Shown here: positions 8,892 to 19,056 of the stretch, in pieces
Position numbering within the stretch: the stretch's first letter is position 1
How the letters are laid out: each line of letters begins with the position of its first letter
Origin: an uncultured Corynebacterium sp.
Lineage (GTDB): Bacteria > Actinomycetota > Actinomycetes > Mycobacteriales > Mycobacteriaceae
Length of the DNA stretch: 64,000 nt
Direction: 5' to 3'
Assembly: GCF_946222985.1 (NCBI RefSeq)
Contig: NZ_CAMIFY010000001.1
Coordinates: forward strand, 1-64,000
The notes under the pieces: model-generated
What the model was told of the DNA's origin: nothing
Seen by the model: only the letters and a program-made list of their open reading frames with translations
Database searches by the model: none
Made by a program: the position numbers and the translations under genes

Positions 8892-8920
8892 ACGCTAATG
8901 AACAGAGCTGTCTAGTGCAA
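8892..8920 (-). promoter_or_regulatory. Promoter of metY
   Basis: On the minus strand the -35 box TTGCAC (8915-8920) and -10 box TAGCGT (8892-8897) are spaced by 17 nt. The distance to the metY start implies a leader of roughly 115 nt, in which I saw no SAM riboswitch. Confidence 0.6.
8899..8914. promoter_or_regulatory. Probable McbR operator in the metY promoter
   Basis: On the minus strand the site reads TAGACAGCTCTGTTCA, which fits the McbR consensus known from C. glutamicum (TAGAC-N6-GTCTA) with a perfect left half and GTTCA on the right. It fills the -35/-10 spacer. McbR itself is not in the window. Confidence 0.6.
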
Positions 8921-8937
8921 GGTTTCGAGGTGCGAAC

Positions 8938-8983
8938 GCGACACCGCCCCGCCTCCCGGGGAGGGGAAGCGGGGCGGTGTCGC
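8938..8983 (-). terminator. Strong hairpin downstream of icd
   Basis: A perfect 15-bp inverted repeat (arms 8938-8952 and 8969-8983, each GC-rich with the core CACCGCCCCG) around a 16-nt loop. It begins 39 nt after the icd stop on the minus strand. No U-tract follows, as is common for high-GC actinobacterial terminators. It also insulates the metY promoter. Confidence 0.7.
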
Positions 8984-9022
8984 GGAAGCGGCCGGGCCGA
9001 TGTCCGGCGCGGGCGCCGGAGC

Positions 9023-11245
<2,223 letters not shown>

Positions 11246-11566
11246 GTAGTGGTTCTCCTATTTGGTGCAGGATCCGTGAATTTCAACGAACTGTTGGGAC
11301 CACGATAACGCAATTCGCCGAATCGCTTCAGGGGACGAAAAGTGGCCCTACCTGCGGTGTGACCTGTGCAACTCCGGGTTGTGCCGCAGGTCACGGCGCT
11401 CGGGAAGTGAATTTGCTTTACGACGGACACGTTATGTCACCGGGCAATTAATAATTTAAGATACAAAAGTACCCCCGCGATGGGGAGGGCGGCGACGTGC
11501 CGCCCGGCCCATCGGCGGGGGTCCGGGAGCGTGCGGGGGAAAGCGGTGGCGCCCCGGTCGGTGCTC
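11246..11566. other. icd upstream region with two competing hairpins
   Basis: 321 bp without a gene, between the divergently oriented starts and ends of icd and the J-domain-like gene (both minus strand). It includes an AT-rich patch around 11446-11470. At 11350-11394 two inverted repeats overlap: ACCTGCGG/CCGCAGGT (11350-11357 with 11384-11391) and GTGACCTG/CAGGTCAC (11359-11366 with 11387-11394). They share bases and cannot both form. I could not assign -35/-10 boxes with confidence. Confidence 0.5.
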
Positions 11567-12706
11567 CTAGGTGCGGGGCTCGCCCGACTCGCCCGGTTCG
11601 CGGGCGTCCGACGTCGGCTCCGAGGTCCGCTCCGGGTACTGCGCCTGCTGCCCCGACTGCGCCGACTGCGGGTGCACGGGGCCGGTGGGGCCCTGCGACG
11701 GCGCGGCGGTCGCGGCCGCGGGGGTCCACGAGCCGTTGAACCATGCGCGGGTGTCGGGGAGGAAGGTCAGCACCGGGATGGCGATGAAGCCGATCGCCAG
11801 GAGGACCATCGCGGTGATGGTGCCCGCACCGGCGAAGGTGATGGCCATCCCCAACGTGAGCACGATGAACGTCGCCGAGACGATGACCAGGGGGATGACC
11901 AGGCCGTTGTCGCGGCCGCGCAGCACCTTGGGCAGGAGCAGTGCCGCGGCGAGGGCGGAGCCGACCAGGGGCAGTGCGTAGCCGGCCAGCACGGTGGCGG
12001 CCATGTCCCAGAGGGTGCCGTAGATCGAGCCGTAGCTGGTGGCCGCCATGGAGATGACCTGGGCCAGCAAGGTCAGCACGCTGACGATCGCGATGGCCAG
12101 CAGCACGGCGGCCAGGGCCTTGACGGTGCCCGGAGGCGAGGTCAGGAGCGTCTTGAGGTGCGGGTTGTCCGGGCTCTCCGGCATCGCGGGCTTCGGCTTG
12201 GGGGCCTGCTGATACGGAGCCTGCTGATTCTGCGGCTGTCCGTACGGCACCGGCCCGTACGGCGACTGCTGATTCTGGGGTTGTCCGTACGGAGCCTGAC
12301 CGTACGGAGTCTGCTGGTTCTGCGGCTGCCCGAACGGCGCCTGCTGGAACGAGCCCTGCTGGTACGCGCCCTGCTGAGTCGCGGTGCTTTCCGACGACGC
12401 GGCGCCCGCCTTGGTCGGGGCCGCGTGGTCGTCACCGAAGGATCCGGTGGTGGCCAGACGACGCAACTCCGGAATCCCCATGCGCGGGGCGGAGTCGTCG
12501 GCGAGACGGGCGTCGTAAAGCGAACGGAGCCGATCGTCGCCGAGCACCGACAGCGCCGCGGAGTTCTCCTGCACGCGCGCATCGTGCTCCGGCACGCCAT
12601 CGCGCCGAAGATCATCCAGGGTCGACTGGATCGACGACCGCAGATCGGAGGTGGGGGCGTCCTGGTCGAGACCGAGGCTGCCGTAGAAGTCGTAGTGCGC
12701 CGTCAC
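11567..12706 (-). CDS. Membrane protein with degenerate J-domain-like N-terminus and Gln-rich repeats
   Basis: 379 residues, function unknown. Residues 1-75 (HYDFYGSLGLDQDAPTSDLR) resemble a DnaJ J-domain start but lack the HPD motif needed to stimulate DnaK. Residues about 115-170 are a Gln/Pro/Tyr-rich tract made of three near-identical 15-residue units containing QPQNQQ. Four or five hydrophobic segments occupy about 195-335. The C-terminal tail is Pro/Ser/Glu-rich and probably cytoplasmic. The gene stands alone between icd and an MFS gene on the opposite strand. It may be an adaptor or scaffold at the membrane; that is inference. Confidence 0.75.
   Translation of the reverse strand: MTAHYDFYGSLGLDQDAPTSDLRSSIQSTLDDLRRDGVPEHDARVQENSAALSVLGDDRLRSLYDARLADDSAPRMGIPELRRLATTGSFGDDHAAPTKAGAASSESTATQQGAYQQGSFQQAPFGQPQNQQTPYGQAPYGQPQNQQSPYGPVPYGQPQNQQAPYQQAPKPKPAMPESPDNPHLKTLLTSPPGTVKALAAVLLAIAIVSVLTLLAQVISMAATSYGSIYGTLWDMAATVLAGYALPLVGSALAAALLLPKVLRGRDNGLVIPLVIVSATFIVLTLGMAITFAGAGTITAMVLLAIGFIAIPVLTFLPDTRAWFNGSWTPAAATAAPSQGPTGPVHPQSAQSGQQAQYPERTSEPTSDAREPGESGEPRT
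12206..12340 (-). repeat. Three 45-bp tandem repeats inside the Gln-rich tract
   Basis: The core ctgctgattctg-type sequence recurs at 12221, 12266 and 12311, an exact 45-bp period that keeps frame and encodes 15-residue units with NQQ-PYG. Such in-frame repeats can change copy number by slippage or recombination. Confidence 0.8.
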
Positions 12707-12814
12707 GCTGGTCCTTTCGGGGGTTCATCCACCGGGCGGCGCGGGTGCGCCGGGAGTCCCGGGTACATGGTCGTTCACGATAACCAACTATCACCGACCC
12801 CGCCGAAGCCGAGA

Positions 12815-12842
12815 TTCGCATTTCGCCCGGATCCGCTATCAT
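12815..12842 (+). promoter_or_regulatory. Possible promoter of the MFS gene
   Basis: TTCGCA (12815-12820) and TATCAT (12837-12842) are 16 nt apart. The -10 is good and the -35 weak. The predicted leader to the ATG at 12949 is about 100 nt. Confidence 0.4.
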
Positions 12843-12948
12843 GACCGGCTTCATTGCAACGGCCCCGCCACCTGCGGCGTTGTCGTCGCCACCAGCGGTG
12901 ACCCCGCCATTGCCCCTCTTCTCCACCTCTTCTCACCCCGGAGGAACC

Positions 12949-14226
12949 ATGTCCCTAACCATTCACGCGCCGTCATTTACGTCACACCGACGCCCCGTGC
13001 CCCGACAGGACGAGGTCTCCGCCGCACGCCGCAACTGGGTCGTCGCGGCGCTGTCCGTCGGCGCCTTCGGCATCGGCGTCACCGAGTTCGTCGCCATGGG
13101 CCTGCTGCCCTACATCGCCGCCGACTTCGGCCGCAGCGAAGCCGAATCCGGTGCGGTGATTTCGATGTACGCCCTCGGCGTCGTCGTCGGTGCCCCGTTG
13201 ATCACGGTGCTCACCGGCTCCGTGCCGCGGCGCCGCATGCTCCTGTTCCTCATGGCCGCTTTCACCGTGGGCAACGCCGCGACCGTGTGGGCCGGATCCC
13301 TCGGCTCCTTCGGCGCGGTGATGGTCTCCCGCTTCATCGCCGGCATCCCGCACGGCGCGTACTTCTCCGTCGCCGCGCTCGTTGCCGCGTCGCTGGCCGC
13401 GCCGGGCAAGCGGGGCCGGGCCGTCGCACTGTCCGGCATGGGCCTGTCGGTGGCCACCGTCGCCGGCGTGCCCGCCGCCCAGGCGCTCGGCCAGCACTTC
13501 GGGTGGCGCTCCGCCTTCGTGCTGGTCGCCTTCATCGGCGTCGCCGCGCTGATCGCCCTGTGGTTCGCCGTGCCCCACATGACCCGGATGCCGGCGACCC
13601 GCCCGCTCGAGGAACTCGGCGCCCTGGCCACCCCGCAGGTGTGGTTCACCGTGGCCATCGGCACGGTCGGCTTCGGCGGCATGTTCGCCGTCTACACCTA
13701 CATCACCTGGACGATGACCGAGGTCGGCGGATTCCCGGAGAACCTCATGTGGCTGGTGCTCATGGCCTACGGCGTGGGCATGGTCGTCGGCACCTACCTC
13801 GGCGGCTGGGTCAGCGACCGCGTCGGCGACATGGGGTTGCTGTGGACGCTGATCGCCATGGCCGTCGCCCTGGTGGCGTTCTACTTCACCGCGCCGACCG
13901 GGTGGCCGGCGGTGTTCAACTTCGGCGTCATCGGCATGCTCGGCTCGACGCTGGTGCCGAACCTCCAGACGCGGCTGATGGACGTCGCCGGCCGCGCCCA
14001 GACCCTGGCCGCCGCGCTGAACCAGGCGGCGCTGAACATGGCCAACGCCGGTGGCGCGGCCATCGGTGGCGCGGTCATCGCCGCGGGCCTGGGCTACCGC
14101 GCGCCGGCGCTGGCGGGTGCGGGGCTCGCCGTCGCGGCGATCGTGGTGTGGGCGCCCGCCGCGTGGCTGCGCGCCCGATCGATCAAGACCGGCGCCGAGG
14201 CGCCCGCGACGGTGCTCGAGCCCTAG
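12949..14226 (+). CDS. MFS transporter, DHA1 (AraJ/drug:proton antiporter) type
   Basis: 425 residues with about 12 transmembrane segments. The fold begins at NWVVAALSVGAFGIGVTEFV and has the loop 2-3 motif VPRRRMLLF. It contains SRFIAGIPHGAYFSVAALVA, typical of the AraJ/YdhP/PbuE group that exports sugars, nucleosides or drugs. I chose the ATG at 12949 because GGAGGAACC stands right before it; the in-frame ATG at 12841 would add 36 residues and overlaps the candidate -10. The substrate cannot be told from sequence. Confidence 0.88.
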   Translation: MSLTIHAPSFTSHRRPVPRQDEVSAARRNWVVAALSVGAFGIGVTEFVAMGLLPYIAADFGRSEAESGAVISMYALGVVVGAPLITVLTGSVPRRRMLLFLMAAFTVGNAATVWAGSLGSFGAVMVSRFIAGIPHGAYFSVAALVAASLAAPGKRGRAVALSGMGLSVATVAGVPAAQALGQHFGWRSAFVLVAFIGVAALIALWFAVPHMTRMPATRPLEELGALATPQVWFTVAIGTVGFGGMFAVYTYITWTMTEVGGFPENLMWLVLMAYGVGMVVGTYLGGWVSDRVGDMGLLWTLIAMAVALVAFYFTAPTGWPAVFNFGVIGMLGSTLVPNLQTRLMDVAGRAQTLAAALNQAALNMANAGGAAIGGAVIAAGLGYRAPALAGAGLAVAAIVVWAPAAWLRARSIKTGAEAPATVLEP

Positions 14227-14266
14227 GGCACCGGGGGCCTCGAGAAGCACGGCGGCGCGGCCCCAG

Positions 14267-14272
14267 TAGGCT
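14267..14272 (+). promoter_or_regulatory. -10 box of xthA, leaderless arrangement
   Basis: TAGGCT lies 8 nt before the ATG at 14281 and no Shine-Dalgarno sequence intervenes, so the transcript would start at or near the A of the start codon. Confidence 0.55.
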
Positions 14273-14280
14273 TGCCCACC

Positions 14281-15237
14281 ATGCCGCTCACCATCGCAAC
14301 CCTCAACGTCAACGGCATCCGCGCCGCCGTGAAGAAGCGCCACGAAGACAACCCGGGCATGCTGCCCTGGCTGGCGGAGACCAGCGCCGACGTCGTCCTT
14401 CTGCAGGAGGTCCGGTCGACCGACGAGCAGGCCCGCGCCGCTCTGGCCCCGGCCCTCGAGGACGGTTGGCACTGGGTCGGCGCCGAAAACGAGCTGGCCA
14501 AGGGCCGTGCCGGCGTCGGCATCTTGTCGCGCGTCGAGCTCGACGACGTCACCGTCGGCTTCGGTTCGGACGACTTCGACCGCTCCGGCCGCTACATCTC
14601 CGGCGTGCTGCGCGCCGCCGACTCCGGCATCGCCGAGGACGTGCGCATCGCGAGCCTGTACCTGCCGTCGGGTTCGGCCAAGACGGAGAAGCAGGACGAG
14701 AAGTACCGCTTTCTCGACGCCTTCGGCGAGCACCTCGCCGAACTCGGTGCGGCGGGCCGCGACGGCGCCCACGCCGTCATCGGCGGCGACTGGAACATCT
14801 GCCACCGCGAGCAGGACCTGAAGAACTGGCGCACCAACCGCACCAAGTCCGGGTTCCTGCCGCAGGAGCGCGCCTGGATGGACTCGGTCTTCGGCACGTT
14901 CCCGGAGGAGGCCCCGCAGGAGTCGCGCGTGGGGGCCTCGGCCCGCGAACTCGCCGCCGGCGTGTTCACCGACGGCTCCGAGTGGACCGCCCCCGAGGTC
15001 AACGCCGACCCGGATTGGTTCGACGTCACCCGCCGCCTGCACCCCGACGCCGACGGGCCGTGGTCGTGGTGGACCTACCGCGGGCAGGCGTTCGACACCG
15101 ACGCCGGCTGGCGCATCGACTACCAGGCCGCCACCGCGCCGATGCTCGCCCGCGCGGTGAGCTCCGTGGTGGAAAAGCCGTCGGCCTACGACCGCCGCTG
15201 GACCGACCACGCACCCGTGGTGGTCGAGTACCGCTAG
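14281..15237 (+). CDS. xthA: Exodeoxyribonuclease III (AP endonuclease)
   Basis: 318 residues of the EEP fold. It removes nucleotides from 3' ends and cuts abasic sites in base-excision repair. Motifs: TLNVNGIR at the N-terminus, DVVLLQEVR with the metal-binding Glu, GRAGVGILSR, GGDWNICHREQDLKNW with the catalytic Asp/Asn pair, RIDYQ, and the C-terminal catalytic DHAPVVVEY. I preferred the ATG at 14281 to a TTG nine nt earlier because it starts directly before the conserved LTIATLNVNG strand and fits the leaderless -10. Confidence 0.95.
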   Translation: MPLTIATLNVNGIRAAVKKRHEDNPGMLPWLAETSADVVLLQEVRSTDEQARAALAPALEDGWHWVGAENELAKGRAGVGILSRVELDDVTVGFGSDDFDRSGRYISGVLRAADSGIAEDVRIASLYLPSGSAKTEKQDEKYRFLDAFGEHLAELGAAGRDGAHAVIGGDWNICHREQDLKNWRTNRTKSGFLPQERAWMDSVFGTFPEEAPQESRVGASARELAAGVFTDGSEWTAPEVNADPDWFDVTRRLHPDADGPWSWWTYRGQAFDTDAGWRIDYQAATAPMLARAVSSVVEKPSAYDRRWTDHAPVVVEYR

Positions 15238-15282
15238 GCGGGCGTCCGCTCAGGCGGATTCGCCGAGGATCCCGTCGACGAT

Positions 15283-15951
15283 TCAGCCGTTGATTCCGTC
15301 GGCGACTCCGGCGGTGATTCCGTCGGCGACCGCCTCGGCCATGCGCGCCCGGCCCTCGGGGGAGGCCAGCACCGCGATGTCGGCGGAGTCTCGCATGTTG
15401 CCGAATTCGACGAGGACCTTCGGTTTCGTCGACAGGTTCAGACCCGTCAGGTCGGTGCGCCGGTCGATGCCGTCGACGCCGAGATAATTCGACGTCGCGA
15501 ACCCCGCGCCCACGAGGGAGTCGCGGATGGCGGCGGCCAACCGCTCCGACGCCTCCGGTTCGTTGCCGGGCAACGGATCGCCGACGACGATGACGTGAAA
15601 GCCCCGGTCGCCCTCGTCGGCGCCGTCGGCGTGGATGGAGACCACCGCGTCGGCGTCCGACTCGTTTTCCCGTCGGGCCCGGTCGTCGATGGCGTCGGCG
15701 GGACCCGTGTCGTCGTCGCGCGACAGCGGCGCCGTCGCGCCCAAATCTTCGAGGCGACGTCGAAGCTCGACCGCCATCAGCCAGTTGAAGGCGTGCTCCG
15801 GCCAACCGTCGACGGCCGCCGTGCCGGGGACCCGGCCCGGTTTGATCCCGCCGCGCCCGTCGGGCACCTGCGGCACATCGACGGGCAGCACCGCGGCGTG
15901 GCCCGGGTCGAGGTGGATCGTGCGGCCGGTCAGCGGTCGGGAGGCGTCCAT
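15283..15951 (-). CDS. N-acetylmuramoyl-L-alanine amidase (Amidase_3 family)
   Basis: 222 residues, similar to mycobacterial Ami1/Rv3717, which cleaves the bond between MurNAc and the stem peptide. The zinc and catalytic residues are all visible: IHLDPGHA (His), WPEHAFN (Glu), AVVSIHADGAD (His) and KVLVEFGNMRD (catalytic Glu). Unlike Rv3717, no signal peptide is visible and none appears in-frame upstream, so the export route is unclear. It follows the DUF6541 gene by 10 nt on the same strand and is homologous to that protein's C-terminal domain, but it also has its own TAGGCT box. Confidence 0.9.
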   Translation of the reverse strand: MDASRPLTGRTIHLDPGHAAVLPVDVPQVPDGRGGIKPGRVPGTAAVDGWPEHAFNWLMAVELRRRLEDLGATAPLSRDDDTGPADAIDDRARRENESDADAVVSIHADGADEGDRGFHVIVVGDPLPGNEPEASERLAAAIRDSLVGAGFATSNYLGVDGIDRRTDLTGLNLSTKPKVLVEFGNMRDSADIAVLASPEGRARMAEAVADGITAGVADGING

Positions 15952-15958
15952 GGCCGCG

Positions 15959-15964
15959 AGCCTA
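15959..15964 (-). promoter_or_regulatory. -10 box of the amidase gene, containing the upstream stop codon
   Basis: On the minus strand TAGGCT lies 7 nt before the amidase ATG, and its first three bases are the TAG stop codon of the DUF6541 gene. This would give a leaderless internal promoter. Confidence 0.5.
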
Positions 15965-18754
15965 GGACACCCCGCGCTCGCGCAGCATCGCCGAAATGCC
16001 GTCCGCGACGCCGCCCGCCGCCTTGTCGCGCCAGCGCTTCGTGCGCATGTTCTTCAGCTCGTCGGCGTCGTCGACGTTGCCGGGGGAGACGATGATCTCC
16101 GGCACGGCGGCTCCGTCGATCCCGAACGCCGGGGCCAGTCCGTCGGCCACGCCGTCGACGGCGCCCTCGTCGTCGTACCGGTTGCCCGGGGTGAACCCCT
16201 GCAGGACCAGTGCATCGCGGACGCCGCCGGCCATGCGAGCGGTGTCCCACGAACCCTCGCCCGAGCGGCCCGGGTACAGGCCCGTGACGCGGAAGCCGGT
16301 GTTGCCCGCGCCCGCGGACTCCATGCCGACGTCGACGACGGCGTCGAGTCCCGAGACTCCGGTGGCGCCGGTGCCGTCCAATTCGACGACCGTGGCTCCG
16401 CGCCTCCGAAGTTCCGCGGCGACCGAGTCCGCCAAGGCGTCGGCGACGGCGTCGCCGGTGCGGTCGTCGGCCAGCAGCAACTCCTCGTCGAGGTCGGCGT
16501 CGGTGGCCGCGGCGTTTCCGTCCGTTCCGGATCGGACCCCGACCACGGCGCCGGCGAGGGGAGACGTGGTCTCGCCGGCCGGGGCGATGATCGGCTGGCG
16601 CGGCGGATTCTTCGCTGGGTCGGCCGGTCGCGGCGGATGCGGGGAATCGTCGATGACCGCGTCGAGCTCGGCGTCGGTGAGCATGTCGTCGACGGCGAAG
16701 ATCGTCGCCGATCCGTCCTGATAGACCGGCGTCACGCCCGGCGACCACCACGCCCACGATCGCGTCGCCAGGGCCGCGCCGCCGGCGGCCCCCGCCGACG
16801 GCGGGGAGACGAACACGTAGCGGATACCCAAGTCACGCAGCGCGATGTCGGTGTCGTTGGCCACGTTCGGATTGCCGGGGCGGCCGGTGCCGGCGAGGTC
16901 GAGGTCGTGGAAGGCGTCCTCCGTCTTCTCGGAATCCGGATCCGGCCAGGGGAAGTGCGTGAACAGGGACGGCAGGCCCTCGAGGGCGTACATCCAGCCC
17001 GATCCCTCGGACGGGTTGACCAGCACGTGACCGGTCTTGGCGTGGGGTTGGCGGGCCAGCCACTCCATCGCCCGGGCGTCGTCCGGCGTGACCAACTGGG
17101 TGCCGCGACTGCGCAGGATGGAATACCGGGCTTCGTCGCCCGTGGCCCACGCCACGGGAACCAGCGCCGCGGCGGAGGTGGCGCCCACGAGGATCGCCGC
17201 GGTGGCGCGGCGTCGGCGGCTCGGGGTCACGACGCCACCGCGCGCATCCGGGTCGGGGCCGGCGAAACCGGGCACCGAAGCGTCGTCACGCACATCGGTG
17301 GACCTCGAGCGGCGGTGTCGCACCATCGACGCCAGACGGCGCAGCAGGTCGGCGAGGAAGGCCACGGCGACGCCGATGCAGACCAACCGCAGAATGCCCA
17401 TGGGCGCCTGGAGGCGGTAGGCCATGTCGTAGAAGAAGGTGCCCAGCAGTTTGAACCACTCGCCGAACGGATCCATCCACCGTGCCTGCGCCGAGTCAGA
17501 GACGACGCCCAGGATCAGCAGCGACAACACGGGCCACGGAGTCCATGGACGACGCCGGAACAACAGCACGATCGCGCCGAGGACGGCCAGGACCACCGCC
17601 GGCGGGTACCAGCCGATGGCCTGCGTGTGGTTCGACTGGCCGGTGACGGTCCACCACAGCGACTCGCCGCGCTCCAGGCCGATCTGGCCGGTGTAGGCCG
17701 CCACCGATTCACCCGCCGTCGCCGCCGCCACCAGGGACGGCGCCAGCAGCGCCGCGGTGAGCAACGCGGTGACCAGGAGACGAGCCAGCATCGCCAGTCG
17801 GGGTCGGGTGAGGAACCACGTCAGCGTGAACACCGCCACGGCCACCGCGGCGGCGGGGTGGGCGAGGAACGTGCCGATCAGGGCGGGCACGGCGGCGACG
17901 GTCCGGCCAGTGATCAGCAGTGCCATCGTCGCGGGGATGGCCGCGACGGCCAGCAGATACGGCAGCGAACCGGTGATCATCAGCGAACCGGTGATCTCCG
18001 GAAGGACGATCGAGGCGATGGCCGCCGACGGAGCCGCGACGACCGCCCAGCGGGGACCGGCGACGATCCACGCGAGGAACGCCGCACCGGCGGGCAGCAC
18101 CACCACCGGCGCCACCGCGCCGAAGACGTTGCCCTGCAGGATCGGGTCGCCGGGGATCAGGCTGCCGAGGGCGTGCCACGCCGCGGGGTAGAACATCGGC
18201 TCGGCGGTCTCGCGGTTCATCAGCTCGCCGGCACGGGTCGGCGAGGCGACGCCCTCCTCGGCGGCCCACCGCAGGAAGTTGTTGTGCCACTGCATGTCCC
18301 ATGCCTGCCGGAGGTTGGAACCGCCGCCCGGCAGATCCCGCAGCGGCAGCAGGTACCGCACCGAGGCGACCAGGCTCACCGCGGCCGCGACCGCCGCGGT
18401 GACCCACTCGCCCGGCGAGGGCGCGAACCACGACCGCGTGCCCGGCCCCGTCACGCGCGGCGCGCCGACCGTCGCCCCGACGGATCGCGACCCGCGGCGC
18501 ACCGAGTTCGCGCGCGGAATGAACCGCGCGCACAGGAAAGCCAGCGCCGAGGCCGCCGCCCACGCGGTGAGGAAGGCCCACCAACCCCACCGGATGTCGA
18601 GCTCGCCGGCCGCCCACGCGGCGAAACCCGCGATGCCCAGGCCGATGGGCCCGGCCGACGCCACCGCCGCCATCGGGCGCAGGCCGGCGGCAAGGCCGGT
18701 GATCGTGCCCGGCAGGAGCAGCAGGAGAGCCGTGACGACGGCCGCTGCGAACAT
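15962..18754 (-). CDS. DUF6541 polytopic membrane protein with a degenerate amidase domain at its C-terminus
   Basis: 930 residues. The first about 530 residues contain many hydrophobic helices with the DUF6541 block AWDMQWHNNFLRWAAEEG and LMNRETAEPMFYPAAWHALG, a layout related to GT-C glycosyltransferases. An extracytoplasmic segment follows. Residues about 745-930 align with the neighbouring amidase (GDAVADALADSV, AAELRRRGATVVEL, GFRVTGLYPG, VADGISAML). However, the zinc His-containing SIHAD is DVGME here and the catalytic VEFGNMRD is VSPGNVDD, so this domain should be inactive. The probable role is in cell-envelope glycan or lipid assembly, with the pseudo-amidase binding peptidoglycan or regulating the paralogue; this is inference. 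Confidence 0.85.
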   Translation of the reverse strand: MFAAAVVTALLLLLPGTITGLAAGLRPMAAVASAGPIGLGIAGFAAWAAGELDIRWGWWAFLTAWAAASALAFLCARFIPRANSVRRGSRSVGATVGAPRVTGPGTRSWFAPSPGEWVTAAVAAAVSLVASVRYLLPLRDLPGGGSNLRQAWDMQWHNNFLRWAAEEGVASPTRAGELMNRETAEPMFYPAAWHALGSLIPGDPILQGNVFGAVAPVVVLPAGAAFLAWIVAGPRWAVVAAPSAAIASIVLPEITGSLMITGSLPYLLAVAAIPATMALLITGRTVAAVPALIGTFLAHPAAAVAVAVFTLTWFLTRPRLAMLARLLVTALLTAALLAPSLVAAATAGESVAAYTGQIGLERGESLWWTVTGQSNHTQAIGWYPPAVVLAVLGAIVLLFRRRPWTPWPVLSLLILGVVSDSAQARWMDPFGEWFKLLGTFFYDMAYRLQAPMGILRLVCIGVAVAFLADLLRRLASMVRHRRSRSTDVRDDASVPGFAGPDPDARGGVVTPSRRRRATAAILVGATSAAALVPVAWATGDEARYSILRSRGTQLVTPDDARAMEWLARQPHAKTGHVLVNPSEGSGWMYALEGLPSLFTHFPWPDPDSEKTEDAFHDLDLAGTGRPGNPNVANDTDIALRDLGIRYVFVSPPSAGAAGGAALATRSWAWWSPGVTPVYQDGSATIFAVDDMLTDAELDAVIDDSPHPPRPADPAKNPPRQPIIAPAGETTSPLAGAVVGVRSGTDGNAAATDADLDEELLLADDRTGDAVADALADSVAAELRRRGATVVELDGTGATGVSGLDAVVDVGMESAGAGNTGFRVTGLYPGRSGEGSWDTARMAGGVRDALVLQGFTPGNRYDDEGAVDGVADGLAPAFGIDGAAVPEIIVSPGNVDDADELKNMRTKRWRDKAAGGVADGISAMLRERGVS

Positions 18755-19056
18755 GAAGGCCTCTTTCGGGTCGTGAAGTCGGGGTCAGAGTCGGGGTGGG
18801 AGGTGAAGTCGGGTTCCGATCCGGGAAAGATACCCCGTCGTGAACCCGGTGACGACCAACCCACGATAGGCCTCCCGGGCTTCGCGCCCCCGATGGCGTC
18901 GTGCATGTCGGCGGATCGCGCCCCGGTCACCTCCGATACGGGGGAGGGTGTCGGCAGTGGCGGGCGAGTGTGGAAAGCTCGAACAGCGAATGGTCCCGGG
19001 TGACTCGCGTGCACCGATGTCGCGGGCCCGGGGGACCGCACGGTGAGGGGAGTGGC
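18755..19056. other. Divergent intergenic region with short direct repeats
   Basis: 302 bp between two divergently transcribed membrane-protein genes. The 11-mer gtgaagtcggg occurs at 18773-18783 and 18803-18813, 30 bp apart, with a related agtcgggg between them. This lies 20-60 bp upstream of the DUF6541 start, where a regulator could bind. A TATCTT box on the minus strand (18827-18832) may be its -10. I saw no coding sequence or RNA gene here. Confidence 0.4.

Noticed and set aside
11355..11375. GlxR site in the icd upstream region (TGTGA half)
   Set aside because: Only the left half TGTGA is present; the right half reads CAACT rather than TCACA.
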